Source: Betaproteobacteria bacterium (lineage in GTDB: Bacteria > Pseudomonadota > Gammaproteobacteria > Burkholderiales > Usitatibacteraceae). From it: a stretch of DNA of 7,851 nt. The stretch lies in contig JAAOZZ010000221.1 in the NCBI GenBank assembly GCA_012274175.1, positions 1 through 7,851 on the forward strand, given 5' to 3'. The notes beneath the pieces are model-generated. The model had not been told where the DNA came from. It searched no databases and saw only the letters and a program-made list of their open reading frames with translations. Positions 1-7,570 of the stretch are shown here, piece by piece. The position numbers and the translations under genes were made by a program. The first letter of the stretch is position 1; every line of letters starts with the position of its first letter.

Positions 1-503
1 CGCTGAAGCACGACCTCGCGAAGGTGCGCACGGGCCGGGCGCACACCGGGCTCATCGACCACCTGCGCGTGGACTACTACGGCACCGAGATGCCGATCAA
101 CCAGGTCGCCAACGTGACGCTCGCCGACGCGCGCACCATCGCGATCCAGCCGTTCGAGAAGAAGATGGTCGGCGTCGTGGAGAAGGCCATCCGCGATTCC
201 GACCTGGGCGTGAACCCGGCCACCTCGGGCGACGTGATCCGGGTGCCTATGCCCGCGCTCACCGAGGAGCGCCGCCGCGAGCTCACCAAGATCGTGCGCC
301 ACGACGGCGAGAACGCCAAGGTGGCGGTGCGCAACATCCGCCGCGACGCGATCGCGCACCTGAAGGACCTGCTCAAGAAGAGCGAGGTGAGCGAGGACGA
401 CGAGAAGCGCGCCCAGGACGAGGTGCAGAAGATGACCGACAGGGCCATCGCCGACATCGACCGACTGGTGGCGGAAAAGGAAAAGGACCTGATGGCCGTC
501 TGA
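1..503 (+). CDS. frr: Ribosome recycling factor, 3' part (N-terminus outside window)
   Basis: Ribosome recycling factor works in the cytoplasm with EF-G to split the post-termination ribosome so that the subunits can be reused. The reading frame is open from position 3 at the window edge and ends in TGA at 501-503, giving 166 residues. By alignment from memory with the 185-residue E. coli protein, about 19 N-terminal residues are missing. Visible family marks are the VRTGRA segment just inside the edge, the [15 protein letters not shown] stretch of the beta-rich domain II, and the VRNIRRDA helix (about 327-350). That helix carries the two arginines matching E. coli R129 and R132, which are important for ribosome binding. 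The C-terminal helix has the usual [14 protein letters not shown] pattern. A GTG at 24 is an internal Val codon, not the start, because conserved helix residues (LKHDLAK) precede it. uppS follows 18 nt later on the same strand, as is usual. The gene is truncated only by the window boundary. Identification is firm. Confidence 0.97.
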   Translation, partial: LKHDLAKVRTGRAHTGLIDHLRVDYYGTEMPINQVANVTLADARTIAIQPFEKKMVGVVEKAIRDSDLGVNPATSGDVIRVPMPALTEERRRELTKIVRHDGENAKVAVRNIRRDAIAHLKDLLKKSEVSEDDEKRAQDEVQKMTDRAIADIDRLVAEKEKDLMAV

Positions 504-521
504 CGGGCGGCCACGCGACCC

Positions 522-1289
522 ATGGGCGAATTCATCTCTTCCACGACGTCGGTACCCGAGACCGGGAGCGTGCCCCGCCACGTGGCCATCATCATGGACG
601 GCAACGGGCGCTGGGCGAAGAAGCGCTACCTGCCGCGGGTGGCGGGACACCGGAGAGGCGTGGAGGCGGTGCGCGAGGCGGTGAAGGCGTGCATCGAGCG
701 CGGGGTCGAGTACCTCACGCTCTTCGCGTTCTCGAGCGAGAACTGGCGCCGGCCGCCCGAGGAGGTGTCGTTCCTGATGCAGCTCTTCCTGCGCTCCCTC
801 GAGCAGGAGCTGGGCAAGCTCGACGCCAACGGCATCCGCTTCAGGGTCGTGGGCGACCTCACGCCGTTCGACCCGCGCATCGTCGAGCACATCCGCCGCG
901 GCGAGGAGCTCACGGCGAAGAACACGCGCCTCACGCTCACCGTGGCCGCGAACTACGGCGGGCGCTGGGACGTGCTGCAGGCCGTCAACCGCTGCCGCGA
1001 GGCCGATCCGCGCGCCCCGATCACCGAGGAGTGCATCGCGCGCTACCTTTCCATGAGCTACGCGCCGGAGCCTGACCTCTTCATCCGCACCGGCGGCGAG
1101 CAGCGCGTCTCCAACTTCCTGCTCTGGCAGCTCGCCTACTCGGAGTTCTACTTCACCGACGCCCTGTGGCCCGACTTCAACGCCCAGTCCCTCGACGAGG
1201 CGTTCGCCTCGTACCGGCGCCGCGAGCGCCGCTTCGGGCGCACGAGCGAGCAGCTGCTGCAGGGCGAGGCCGTGAAGCAGGCGAGCTAG
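522..1289 (+). CDS. uppS: Undecaprenyl diphosphate synthase (cis-prenyltransferase)
   Basis: This enzyme adds eight isopentenyl units in cis to farnesyl diphosphate. The product, C55 undecaprenyl diphosphate, is the carrier lipid for peptidoglycan and surface polysaccharides. The 255-residue product matches the family length. Motifs in order are: [10 protein letters not shown] with catalytic/Mg-binding D26; AGHRRG with H43; [11 protein letters not shown] at 68-78 with N74 and R77; ANYGGRWD at 143-150; and [11 protein letters not shown] from R189, with R195 and S197 for IPP diphosphate binding. The [14 protein letters not shown] block follows, with E208 in the Mg-binding position. D26, H43, N74 and R77 fall at the same numbers as in E. 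coli, as I recall them, which supports the ATG at 522 as the start. The N-terminal 17 residues are variable, as is normal. A Shine-Dalgarno sequence is poor (only a GGGCGG about 11 nt upstream). The gene sits 18 nt after frr and 32 nt before cdsA, so cotranscription is likely. Confidence 0.98.
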   Translation: MGEFISSTTSVPETGSVPRHVAIIMDGNGRWAKKRYLPRVAGHRRGVEAVREAVKACIERGVEYLTLFAFSSENWRRPPEEVSFLMQLFLRSLEQELGKLDANGIRFRVVGDLTPFDPRIVEHIRRGEELTAKNTRLTLTVAANYGGRWDVLQAVNRCREADPRAPITEECIARYLSMSYAPEPDLFIRTGGEQRVSNFLLWQLAYSEFYFTDALWPDFNAQSLDEAFASYRRRERRFGRTSEQLLQGEAVKQAS

Positions 1290-1321
1290 GCCGCTCGCCC
1301 GCGAGCCGCCCGGAACACCCG

Positions 1322-2173
1322 ATGCTGCGCACCCGCGTCCTCACCGCGGTCGTGATCCTCGCCGTCCTGGTGGCGATGCTCTTCGCCGCGCCCGCCGACG
1401 GATGGGCGCTCTTCGTGCTCGCCGCCGCACTCCTCGCCGGCTGGGAATGGTCGCGGCTCGCCGCGATGGCGCCCGCCTCCCAGGCGATCTTCCTCGCGCT
1501 CTCGGGCGCCATCGGCGCGGCGATGTGGCTGCTGTACGTGCGGCACGCCGCGGCGTTCTTCGAGCAGCTGGCGCTCGGCGGATTCGCCCTCGCGGTGGCG
1601 TTCTGGGTCCTGGTGGCGCCCTGGTGGCTCGCCCGGTCCCTGCGCCCCGCGCCTTTCCTGCGGGCCGTGGCCGGCTGGCTCGTCGTCTGGCCCACGTGGC
1701 TCGCCTTCGTGACCCTGCGGGATGCGAGCCCTTGGGTGCTGCTCGCCACCGCCGCGCTGGTGTGGATCGCCGACATCGCCGCCTATTTCGCCGGACGCCG
1801 CTTCGGGCGCCACAAGCTCGCCCCATTGGTGAGCCCGGGCAAGACCTGGGAAGGAGTGGCGGGAGCGTTCCTCGGCGTGGCGGCCTACGGCGCGGCGCTC
1901 GCGGCGATCGCGCGCTCCCACGACACGCCGCTTACCACGATCTTCGCCCCGGGCCACGGGCTTCCCGCCGTGGGCGCGATGCTGGCGCTCGCCGCGCTGA
2001 GCGTCGAGGGTGACCTGTTCGAGTCGTGGATGAAGCGCGGGGCGGGCCTCAAGGATTCGAGCCGGCTGCTCCCGGGACATGGCGGCATCCTCGATCGCAT
2101 CGACGCGCTCACGGCCACGCTGCCGGTGGCCGCGCTCGCGTTCGCGCTTGCCGCGCGCGGGGCCGCGGCGTGA
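1322..2173 (+). CDS. cdsA: Phosphatidate cytidylyltransferase (CDP-diacylglycerol synthase)
   Basis: CdsA is an integral inner-membrane enzyme that converts phosphatidic acid and CTP to CDP-diacylglycerol, the branch point for all major bacterial phospholipids. The 283-residue product is very hydrophobic, with several membrane spans starting at residues 4-24. Near the C-terminus it carries the full CDS family signature. This is S235, K238-R239, K244-D245, S247, then P251, H253-G254-G255 and D258-R259-x-D261, which matches the published pattern at every fixed position. The frame is open upstream into uppS (from 1166). I chose ATG 1322 because [16 protein letters not shown] is the typical N-terminus (a short basic start, then the first span) and because it lies after the uppS stop. 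A GGA seven nt upstream is the only ribosome-binding trace. The stop codon overlaps the GTG start of dxr, suggesting translational coupling. It is the usual neighbour of uppS in Proteobacteria. Confidence 0.97.
   Translation: MLRTRVLTAVVILAVLVAMLFAAPADGWALFVLAAALLAGWEWSRLAAMAPASQAIFLALSGAIGAAMWLLYVRHAAAFFEQLALGGFALAVAFWVLVAPWWLARSLRPAPFLRAVAGWLVVWPTWLAFVTLRDASPWVLLATAALVWIADIAAYFAGRRFGRHKLAPLVSPGKTWEGVAGAFLGVAAYGAALAAIARSHDTPLTTIFAPGHGLPAVGAMLALAALSVEGDLFESWMKRGAGLKDSSRLLPGHGGILDRIDALTATLPVAALAFALAARGAAA
2170..2173 (+). other. GTGA stop/start overlap of cdsA and dxr
   Basis: The dxr start codon GTG (2170-2172) and the cdsA stop codon TGA (2171-2173) share bases. Four-base overlaps of this type are commonly associated with translational coupling, in which ribosomes ending on the first gene reinitiate on the second. 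An inverted repeat, GCCGCG at 2150-2155 and CGCGGC at 2164-2169, lies directly before the GTG. It could fold when cdsA is not being translated. The overlap is directly visible; the coupling is inferred. Confidence 0.7.
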
Positions 2174-3387
2174 AGCGCCTGGCGATCCTGGGCTCCACGG
2201 GCTCCATCGGCACCAGCACGCTCGACGTGGCGGCGCGCCATCCCGACCGGTATCGGGTGACGGCGCTCGCCGCCGGAAAGAACGACGCGCTGCTGCTCGA
2301 GCAATGCCGTGCCTTCGAGCCCCTCCATGCCGTGCTCGCCGATGCCGCGGCCGCGGAGCGGCTCGATCGCAACCTGCGCCGCGAGGGCCTCGCGACCCAG
2401 GTGCGCCAGGGCCCCGCCGCCCTCGAGGAGATCGCCGCGGCGAGCGAGGTCGACGCGGTGATGGCGGCGATCGTGGGCGCCGCCGGGCTGCCGGCGACCA
2501 TCGCCGCGGCGCGCGCCGGCAAGGAAGTGCTGCTCGCGAACAAGGAAGCGCTGGTGATGTCGGGAGCGCTCTTCACCGCGTCGCTCGCCGAGGGCGGGGC
2601 CACGCTGCTGCCGATCGACAGCGAGCATTCCGCGGTCTTCCAGTCGCTGCCGCGCGGTTTCGAATGCGGGCGCGACGGGACGCAGTTCGAGCGCTCAGGC
2701 GCCCGCCGCATCGTGCTCACCGCCTCGGGCGGGCCGTTCCGCACCACGCCCCTGGAGCGCCTCGCGCGCGCGACCCCGGAGCAGGCGTGCGCCCACCCGA
2801 ACTGGGTCATGGGGCGCAAGATCTCGGTCGATTCCGCCACGATGATGAACAAGGGCCTCGAGGTGATCGAGGCCCATTGGCTCTTCGGCGCCGCGCTCGA
2901 GGCGATCGAGGTGGTGCTGCATCCGCAAAGCGTGATCCACTCGATGGTGGAGTACCGGGACGGCTCGGTGATCGCGCAGCTGGGCGCCCCGGACATGCGC
3001 ACGCCCATCGCCTGCGCGCTCGCGTGGCCCGAGCGGATCGCCTCCGGCGTGGGGCCGCTCGATTTCGCTTCCCTCGGCAAGCTCGAGTTCGAGCGCGTGG
3101 ACCCGGCGCGCTTCCCCTGCCTGCGCCTCGCGGCCGAGGCGATGCGCCGCGGCGGAACCGCGCCCGCGGCGCTCAACGCGGCCAACGAGGTGGCCGTCGA
3201 GGCCTTCCTCGGGCGGCGCCTGGCGTTCACGGGCATCGCGGAGGTGATCGAGGCGGTGCTCGCGGAAATCACCGTGGAGCCGCTCGCCTCCCTCGAGCAG
3301 GTTTATGCTGTGGACATCGAGGCCCGTGGCCTGGCTTCGCGCTTCGTCGCGCGACGAGCGCAGGCCGCCTCCCACGCGATCCCATGA
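2170..3387 (+). CDS. dxr: 1-deoxy-D-xylulose 5-phosphate reductoisomerase
   Basis: Dxr (IspC) catalyses the first committed step of the MEP isoprenoid pathway, turning DXP into 2-C-methyl-D-erythritol 4-phosphate with NADPH and a divalent metal in the cytoplasm. The product is 405 residues, close to the roughly 398 of E. coli. The N-terminal NADPH fold shows [15 protein letters not shown] at 6-20, followed by LLANKEALV with K125. Metal ligands D150 and E152 are in [13 protein letters not shown], and E231 is in [17 protein letters not shown]. Substrate residues S186, H209, N227 and K228 are all present at the numbers I recall for E. coli. The enzyme therefore looks complete and active and is the expected target of fosmidomycin. 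The GTG at 2170 is chosen because the nucleotide-binding motif begins six residues later. The frame is open farther upstream (from 2026), but that part is the cdsA shadow. It overlaps cdsA and rseP by 4 nt each, and its pathway feeds UppS two genes upstream. Confidence 0.98.
   Translation: MKRLAILGSTGSIGTSTLDVAARHPDRYRVTALAAGKNDALLLEQCRAFEPLHAVLADAAAAERLDRNLRREGLATQVRQGPAALEEIAAASEVDAVMAAIVGAAGLPATIAAARAGKEVLLANKEALVMSGALFTASLAEGGATLLPIDSEHSAVFQSLPRGFECGRDGTQFERSGARRIVLTASGGPFRTTPLERLARATPEQACAHPNWVMGRKISVDSATMMNKGLEVIEAHWLFGAALEAIEVVLHPQSVIHSMVEYRDGSVIAQLGAPDMRTPIACALAWPERIASGVGPLDFASLGKLEFERVDPARFPCLRLAAEAMRRGGTAPAALNAANEVAVEAFLGRRLAFTGIAEVIEAVLAEITVEPLASLEQVYAVDIEARGLASRFVARRAQAASHAIP
3384..3387 (+). 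other. ATGA stop/start overlap of dxr and rseP
   Basis: The rseP start ATG (3384-3386) overlaps the dxr stop TGA (3385-3387). There is no Shine-Dalgarno sequence in the 15 nt before the ATG; the nearest AGG is about 20 nt upstream. Reinitiation by ribosomes finishing dxr is therefore a plausible main route to RseP synthesis. The overlap is seen directly; the coupling is inferred. Confidence 0.7.
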
Positions 3388-4754
3388 GCCACGCCTTCCT
3401 CACCGTCGTTTCCTTCCTCGTCACCGTGGGCGTGCTCGTGGTGATCCACGAGCTGGGCCACTACGCGGCCGCGCGCCTCATGGGCGTGAAGATCCTGCGA
3501 TTCAGCGTGGGATTCGGCAAGCCGCTGTGGACGCGCCGCTCGGGCGCGGACGGGACCGAATGGGTGCTCGCCGCGGTGCCCCTCGGCGGCTACGTGAAGA
3601 TGCTCGACGAGCGCGAAGGCGACGTGGCCCCGGCGGAGCGGCCGCGGGCATTCAACCGCAAGGGGGTGGGGGCCCGCATCTTCATCGTGCTGGCGGGCCC
3701 GGCCGCCAATTTCGCGCTGGCGGTGCTGATCTACTGGGCGCTCTTCATAGCGGGAATGCCCGGCGTGAAGCCGATCGTGGGCGCGGCAGCCGCGGACACG
3801 CCCGCCGCGGCCGCCGGGATCGCCAGCGGCGACACGCTGGTCTCGATCGCCGGCGAGCCGGTCTACACCTGGGGCGACGTGCGCTGGACGCTGATGAAGG
3901 AGGGCGTGAAGCGCGACGTGGTTCCGGTCGAGGTGCGCGGCGAAAGCGGCGTCCTCGCCACGAAGCGCCTCGACCTCTCCCGCCTGTCGAACGACGACCT
4001 CGAGCAGGATCTCCTCGCGAAGCTGGGGCTCGCACCGTTCCGGCCGCGCACGCCCGCGCTGGTGGGCGGCGTGCTCCCGGATTCCGCGGCCGAGCGCGCG
4101 GGGCTCGCCCAGGGCGACCGGGTCGTGGCCATCAACGGCCGGCCCATCGCGACGTGGTTCGATTTCACCGCCGCGGTCTCCGCGAGCCCCGGCAAGCCGA
4201 TCGACATCGACGTGGAGCGCCGGGGTTCGCGCGTGCGCCTGCGCGCGATCCCCGAGGCCGTCGCCGCGGGAGGGGCGCGCATCGGCCGCCTCGGCGTCGA
4301 GGCGCCGGCGGAGCTGCGACGGGAGTACGACCGCATGAGCACCACGGTGCGTTACGGGCCGCTCGCAGCGCTGGGCAAGTCGGTGCAGAAGGTGGCCGAC
4401 CTGTCCGCGTTCAGCCTGCAGATGCTCGGGCGCATGGTGGTGGGCGAGGTTTCGTGGAAGAACCTGTCGGGCCCGCTCACCATCGCCGACTACGCCGGGC
4501 AGTCGGCGCAGCTGGGCTGGCTTGCGTGGCTCGGGTTCCTCGCCCTGGTGAGCGTGAGCCTGGGAGTGCTCAACCTGCTGCCGATTCCGCTGCTCGATGG
4601 TGGGCACCTGGTGTATTATCTCGCCGAAATCGTCAAGGGCAGCCCGGTCTCGGAGCGCACGATGGAAATCGGGCAGCGGCTCGGCCTGGCGCTCCTCGTG
4701 TGCCTCACTCTTTTCGCCTTCTACAACGACATCAACCGCTTGTTCACCAGCTGA
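3384..4754 (+). CDS. rseP: RseP site-2 intramembrane zinc metalloprotease
   Basis: RseP is an inner-membrane protease of the S2P family. In E. coli it cuts the anti-sigma factor RseA after DegS, releasing sigma-E, and it also degrades remnant signal peptides. The 456-residue product (E. coli about 450) begins with a membrane span holding the zinc motif H22-E23-LG-H26. The membrane-associated GFGKPLW loop (43-49) follows, then a second span at about 98-122. Two PDZ domains come next (about 127-205 and 224-292), with [16 protein letters not shown] and [16 protein letters not shown] as their carboxylate-loop regions. A third span at about 380-402 leads into [12 protein letters not shown] with the third zinc ligand D405. 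The last span is about 430-448. All catalytic residues are present. Start at ATG 3384 places HELGH at the canonical positions 22-26; the upstream open frame inside dxr is a shadow. Which anti-sigma factor it cuts is not visible here. bamA follows by 4 nt, the conserved arrangement. Confidence 0.97.
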   Translation: MSHAFLTVVSFLVTVGVLVVIHELGHYAAARLMGVKILRFSVGFGKPLWTRRSGADGTEWVLAAVPLGGYVKMLDEREGDVAPAERPRAFNRKGVGARIFIVLAGPAANFALAVLIYWALFIAGMPGVKPIVGAAAADTPAAAAGIASGDTLVSIAGEPVYTWGDVRWTLMKEGVKRDVVPVEVRGESGVLATKRLDLSRLSNDDLEQDLLAKLGLAPFRPRTPALVGGVLPDSAAERAGLAQGDRVVAINGRPIATWFDFTAAVSASPGKPIDIDVERRGSRVRLRAIPEAVAAGGARIGRLGVEAPAELRREYDRMSTTVRYGPLAALGKSVQKVADLSAFSLQMLGRMVVGEVSWKNLSGPLTIADYAGQSAQLGWLAWLGFLALVSVSLGVLNLLPIPLLDGGHLVYYLAEIVKGSPVSERTMEIGQRLGLALLVCLTLFAFYNDINRLFTS

Positions 4755-4758
4755 CCCC

Positions 4759-7056
4759 TTGAAGCGTCACCGCACCCTCGGCCTGCGCCTCGCGATCGCG
4801 TGCGCGGTCGTCATCGCCCTGCCTGCGCTCGCGATCGAGCCCTTCGTGATCCGCGACATCCGCGTGGAAGGCGTGCAGCGCACCGAGGCCGGAACGGTGT
4901 TCTCGTACCTCCCGGTCAAGGTGGGCGAGAAGATCGACGACGGGAAGGCGGCGGCGGCGGTGAAGGCGCTCTACGCGACGGGCTTCTACTCCGACGTGCG
5001 CCTCGAGGCCGACGGCGACGTGCTGATCGTCTCGGTGCAGGAGCGCCCCGCGATCGCCTCGATCGACATCGTGGGCGCCAAGGAATTCACCAAGGACAAC
5101 CTGAAGGACGGCCTCAAGCAGTCGGGGATCTCGGAATCCAAGATCTACGACAAGTCGCTGCTCGACCGCGCCGAGAAGGAGCTCAAGCGCCAGTACACGA
5201 GCCGCGGCTACTACGGCGCGAAGGTCTCCACCACCGTGACCCCGCTCGAGCGCAACCGCGTGGCGCTGCGCTTCGACATCGAGGAGGGCGCGGTCACCAA
5301 GATCGCCGACATCAACATCATCGGCGCGAAGGACTTCACCGAGCGCCAGCTGCTGCGCCAGATCAAGCTCACCACGCCGGGCTGGTTCACCTGGTTCACC
5401 AAGGACGACCAGTACTCCAAGCAGCAGCTCACCGCGGACCTGGAGACCCTGCGCTCGTACTATCTCAACCGCGGCTACCTCGAGTTCAACATCGACTCCA
5501 CCCAGGTCTCGATCACGCCCGACCGCCAGAAGATCTTCATCACCATCGCGCTCACCGAGGGGCCGGTGTACAAGATGGGGGACATCAAGTTCAGCGGCAA
5601 CCTCATCGTGCCCGAGGAGGAGCTGCGGCGTCTGGTCCTGGTCCACCCGGGCGACGTCTTCTCGCGCGAGAAGATCGTCGACGCCACCAAGCACATCACC
5701 GACCGCCTCGGCAACGACGGCTACTCCTTCGCGAACGTGAACCCGGTGCCGGACCTCGACCGCGCCAAGCGCATCGCCGCCTTCACGTTCTTCATCGACC
5801 CGGGCCGGCGCGTCTACGTGCGCCACGTGAACATCTCGGGCAACCAGAAGACCAAGGACGAGGTGATCCGCCGCGAGCTGCGCCAGCTGGAGAGCTCGTG
5901 GTATTCGCTCGCGAAGATCGCCCGCTCCAAGGAGCGCCTGCAGCGCACGGGCTACTTCTCCGACGTGACCATCGAGACCCCCGCGGTGCCGGGCACCTCG
6001 GATCAGGTCGACGTGAACGTGACCGTCACGGAGCGCAACACCGGAAGCCTCAACTTCGGCATCGGCTACTCGGCGGCGGAGAAGGTCACGCTCCAGGCCT
6101 CGGTGTCGCAGTCCAACGTGCTGGGCACGGGCAACCTCATCGCCTTCCAGGTGGACAACGGCTCGGTGAACAAGGTGTACTCGTTCTCCTACATGAACCC
6201 GTACTGGACCGCGGACGGCATCTCGCGCGGCTTCGACCTCTTCCGCCGCGACGTGGACACCTCCACGCTGTCGATCGCCGCGTACCACACGTACACGGAC
6301 GGCGCAGGCGTTCGCTTCGGCATTCCCATCAGCGAATTCGACACCGTGAACTTGGGCTTCACGGCGGAGCGCACGCGCCTCACCATCGACCCGGCGGGCT
6401 CGCCACCGCGCTACACCGATTTCATCTCCGAGTTCGGCGAGCAGACCAACACCTTCCGCACCAACTTCTCGCTCGCGCACGACACCCGCGACAGCCTCAC
6501 CTGGCCCACCTACGGTTCTCTCAACGAGGCGGGGCTCGAGCTGGGCGTGCCCCCGGGCGACCTCACGTACTATCGCGCCACCTACCAGAGCCAGTGGTTC
6601 TTCACCTGGGACCGGCTGCCGTGGCTCACCCTCATGCTGAACGGCGAGGTGGGCTACGCCGACGGCTACCGCGGCCACCCGCTGCCGTTCTTCAAGAACT
6701 TCTACGCCGGCGGCACCGGCTCGGTGCGCGGCTTCCAGACCGCGTCCCTCGGACCGCGGGACATCAACGGGGACATCCTCGGCGGCGACCGCAGATTCGT
6801 GGGCAATATAGAATTCCTGTTCCCGCTGCCCGGGTACAAGGACAAGAACGTGCGGCTGTCGCTGTTCGCGGACGCGGGCAACGTGTGGGGGCCGGGCGAC
6901 AAGCTGAGTGCGGCCGACGTGCGCGTGACCACGGGCACGGCGGTCACGTGGGACTCGCCGGTGGGACCGCTCAGGTTCTCCTTCGGCTTCCCGATCCGCT
7001 CGAAGCCCGACGACAAGATCGAGCGTTTCCAGTTCCAGCTGGGCCGCATTTTCTGA
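4759..7056 (+). CDS. bamA: BamA, outer-membrane beta-barrel assembly factor
   Basis: BamA (Omp85/YaeT) is the essential core of the BAM complex that folds and inserts beta-barrel proteins into the outer membrane. With the TTG start at 4759 the product is 765 residues. It has a signal peptide of about 25 residues (basic KRHR, hydrophobic core, cleavage after PALA-25). Five POTRA domains follow, starting near residues 30, 100, 180, 270 and 350. The barrel runs from about 426 to the end. The barrel shows SVRGF (655-659) in loop 6 with the invariant Arg657, and a C-terminal beta-signal ERFQFQLGRIF ending in Phe. There is no in-frame Met before residue 273, so an ATG start is excluded. The TTG lies between the rseP stop and a clean signal peptide, and gives Leu-Lys-Arg as the first codons. 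No Shine-Dalgarno sequence is visible. The mature protein contains no cysteine. The barrel is about 45 residues shorter than in E. coli, mostly after the VRGF motif. The partners BamB-E are not in the window. Confidence 0.97.
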   Translation: MKRHRTLGLRLAIACAVVIALPALAIEPFVIRDIRVEGVQRTEAGTVFSYLPVKVGEKIDDGKAAAAVKALYATGFYSDVRLEADGDVLIVSVQERPAIASIDIVGAKEFTKDNLKDGLKQSGISESKIYDKSLLDRAEKELKRQYTSRGYYGAKVSTTVTPLERNRVALRFDIEEGAVTKIADINIIGAKDFTERQLLRQIKLTTPGWFTWFTKDDQYSKQQLTADLETLRSYYLNRGYLEFNIDSTQVSITPDRQKIFITIALTEGPVYKMGDIKFSGNLIVPEEELRRLVLVHPGDVFSREKIVDATKHITDRLGNDGYSFANVNPVPDLDRAKRIAAFTFFIDPGRRVYVRHVNISGNQKTKDEVIRRELRQLESSWYSLAKIARSKERLQRTGYFSDVTIETPAVPGTSDQVDVNVTVTERNTGSLNFGIGYSAAEKVTLQASVSQSNVLGTGNLIAFQVDNGSVNKVYSFSYMNPYWTADGISRGFDLFRRDVDTSTLSIAAYHTYTDGAGVRFGIPISEFDTVNLGFTAERTRLTIDPAGSPPRYTDFISEFGEQTNTFRTNFSLAHDTRDSLTWPTYGSLNEAGLELGVPPGDLTYYRATYQSQWFFTWDRLPWLTLMLNGEVGYADGYRGHPLPFFKNFYAGGTGSVRGFQTASLGPRDINGDILGGDRRFVGNIEFLFPLPGYKDKNVRLSLFADAGNVWGPGDKLSAADVRVTTGTAVTWDSPVGPLRFSFGFPIRSKPDDKIERFQFQLGRIF

Positions 7057-7075
7057 TTCCCGTGGGGCGCGAGAC

Positions 7076-7564
7076 ATGAAGACGCTTGTGGCATTGGTGC
7101 TGGCCGGGTGGGTGTTCGCGGCGGGGGCCGTGGAGCTCAAGATCGGGTTCGTGAACACGGAGCGCGTCTTCCGCGAGGCGGCACCCGCCAAGCGCGCCCA
7201 GCAGAAGCTCGAGCGCGAGTTCACCGCGCGCAACGCGGAGCTCGCCAAGGTCGAGAAGGAAGGCCGCGACCTGCAGCAGGAGCTCGAGCGCGAGAACGTG
7301 ACCATGACCGAGGCCGCGCGCCGCGACAAGGAACGCAAGCTCGCCGACATCAGCCGCGACTTCCAGCGCCGGCAGCGCGAGATCCGCGAGGACCTCAACC
7401 TGCGCCGCAACGAGGAGCTCGCGGCCGTCCAGGAGCGCGCCACGCGGGTGATCAACCAGATCGCCGAGCAGGAGCATTTCGACCTCGTCGTGCAGGAGGC
7501 CGTGTTCGCCAGCTCGCGCATCGACATCACCGAGAAGGTCATCAAGGCCCTTTCCGACAAGTAA
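7076..7564 (+). CDS. skp: Periplasmic OMP chaperone Skp/OmpH
   Basis: Skp is a periplasmic trimeric chaperone that grips unfolded outer-membrane proteins between coiled-coil arms and delivers them to BAM. The 162-residue product (E. coli Skp 161) has a signal peptide of 18 residues with an A16-G-A18 cleavage site. The short body segment KIGFVNTERVF comes next. A long, highly charged helical region (about 35-115) rich in Lys, Arg, Glu and Gln fits the coiled-coil tentacles. The closing FDLVVQEAVFASSRIDITEKVIKAL is typical of the OmpH family (Pfam OmpH). It is cysteine-free. The ATG at 7076 is supported by the signal peptide directly behind it and by a GGGG about 8 nt upstream, the best ribosome-binding trace in the window. 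It lies 19 nt after bamA and 6 nt before lpxD, as expected. The coiled-coil region is low in complexity, so identity rests on the ends plus context, but both agree. Confidence 0.94.
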   Translation: MKTLVALVLAGWVFAAGAVELKIGFVNTERVFREAAPAKRAQQKLEREFTARNAELAKVEKEGRDLQQELERENVTMTEAARRDKERKLADISRDFQRRQREIREDLNLRRNEELAAVQERATRVINQIAEQEHFDLVVQEAVFASSRIDITEKVIKALSDK

Positions 7565-7570
7565 GCGGCC

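Noticed and set aside
1166..1321. Upstream extension of cdsA into uppS
   Set aside because: The extension translates to Arg/Pro-rich shadow sequence. The typical CdsA N-terminus starts at ATG 1322.
1290..1321. Possible terminator or promoter in the 32-nt uppS-cdsA gap, the longest gap in the window
   Set aside because: I see no stem followed by a T run and no -10/-35 pair. It is a GC-rich spacer only.
2026..2169. Upstream extension of dxr into cdsA
   Set aside because: The NADPH-binding motif of Dxr begins six residues after GTG 2170. The extension lies entirely within the conserved C-terminus of CdsA and has no Dxr-like sequence.
2345..2356. 12-bp perfect palindrome CCGCGGCCGCGG in dxr
   Set aside because: It lies in an Ala-rich stretch of a GC-rich gene, is single copy in the window, and is expected by chance.
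2079..3383. Upstream in-frame extension of rseP through dxr
   Set aside because: It would add about 435 low-complexity Arg-rich residues before the canonical RseP N-terminus. ATG 3384 puts HELGH at residues 22-26, as in the family.
3303..4607. A 434-codon minus-strand open frame opposite rseP
   Set aside because: This is a GC-rich shadow. The translation is Arg/His/Ala rich with no recognisable domain, while the sense strand encodes an intact RseP.
4792..4803. Lipobox-like AIAC in the BamA signal peptide
   Set aside because: There is no Leu at -3, and the hydrophobic core continues past the Cys to a good signal peptidase I site after PALA. BamA is not a lipoprotein.
4891..4920. GGAAC followed by TCAAG, resembling a sigma-E promoter
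   Set aside because: It lies inside the first POTRA domain, downstream of the bamA start. The spacing is slightly long and the match is partial, so it is most likely coincidental.
4800..7079. A 759-codon plus-strand frame overlapping bamA in another phase
   Set aside because: The translation is dominated by Arg, Gly, His, Pro and Ala, as expected of an out-of-frame reading of GC-rich DNA. bamA in the other phase is complete.
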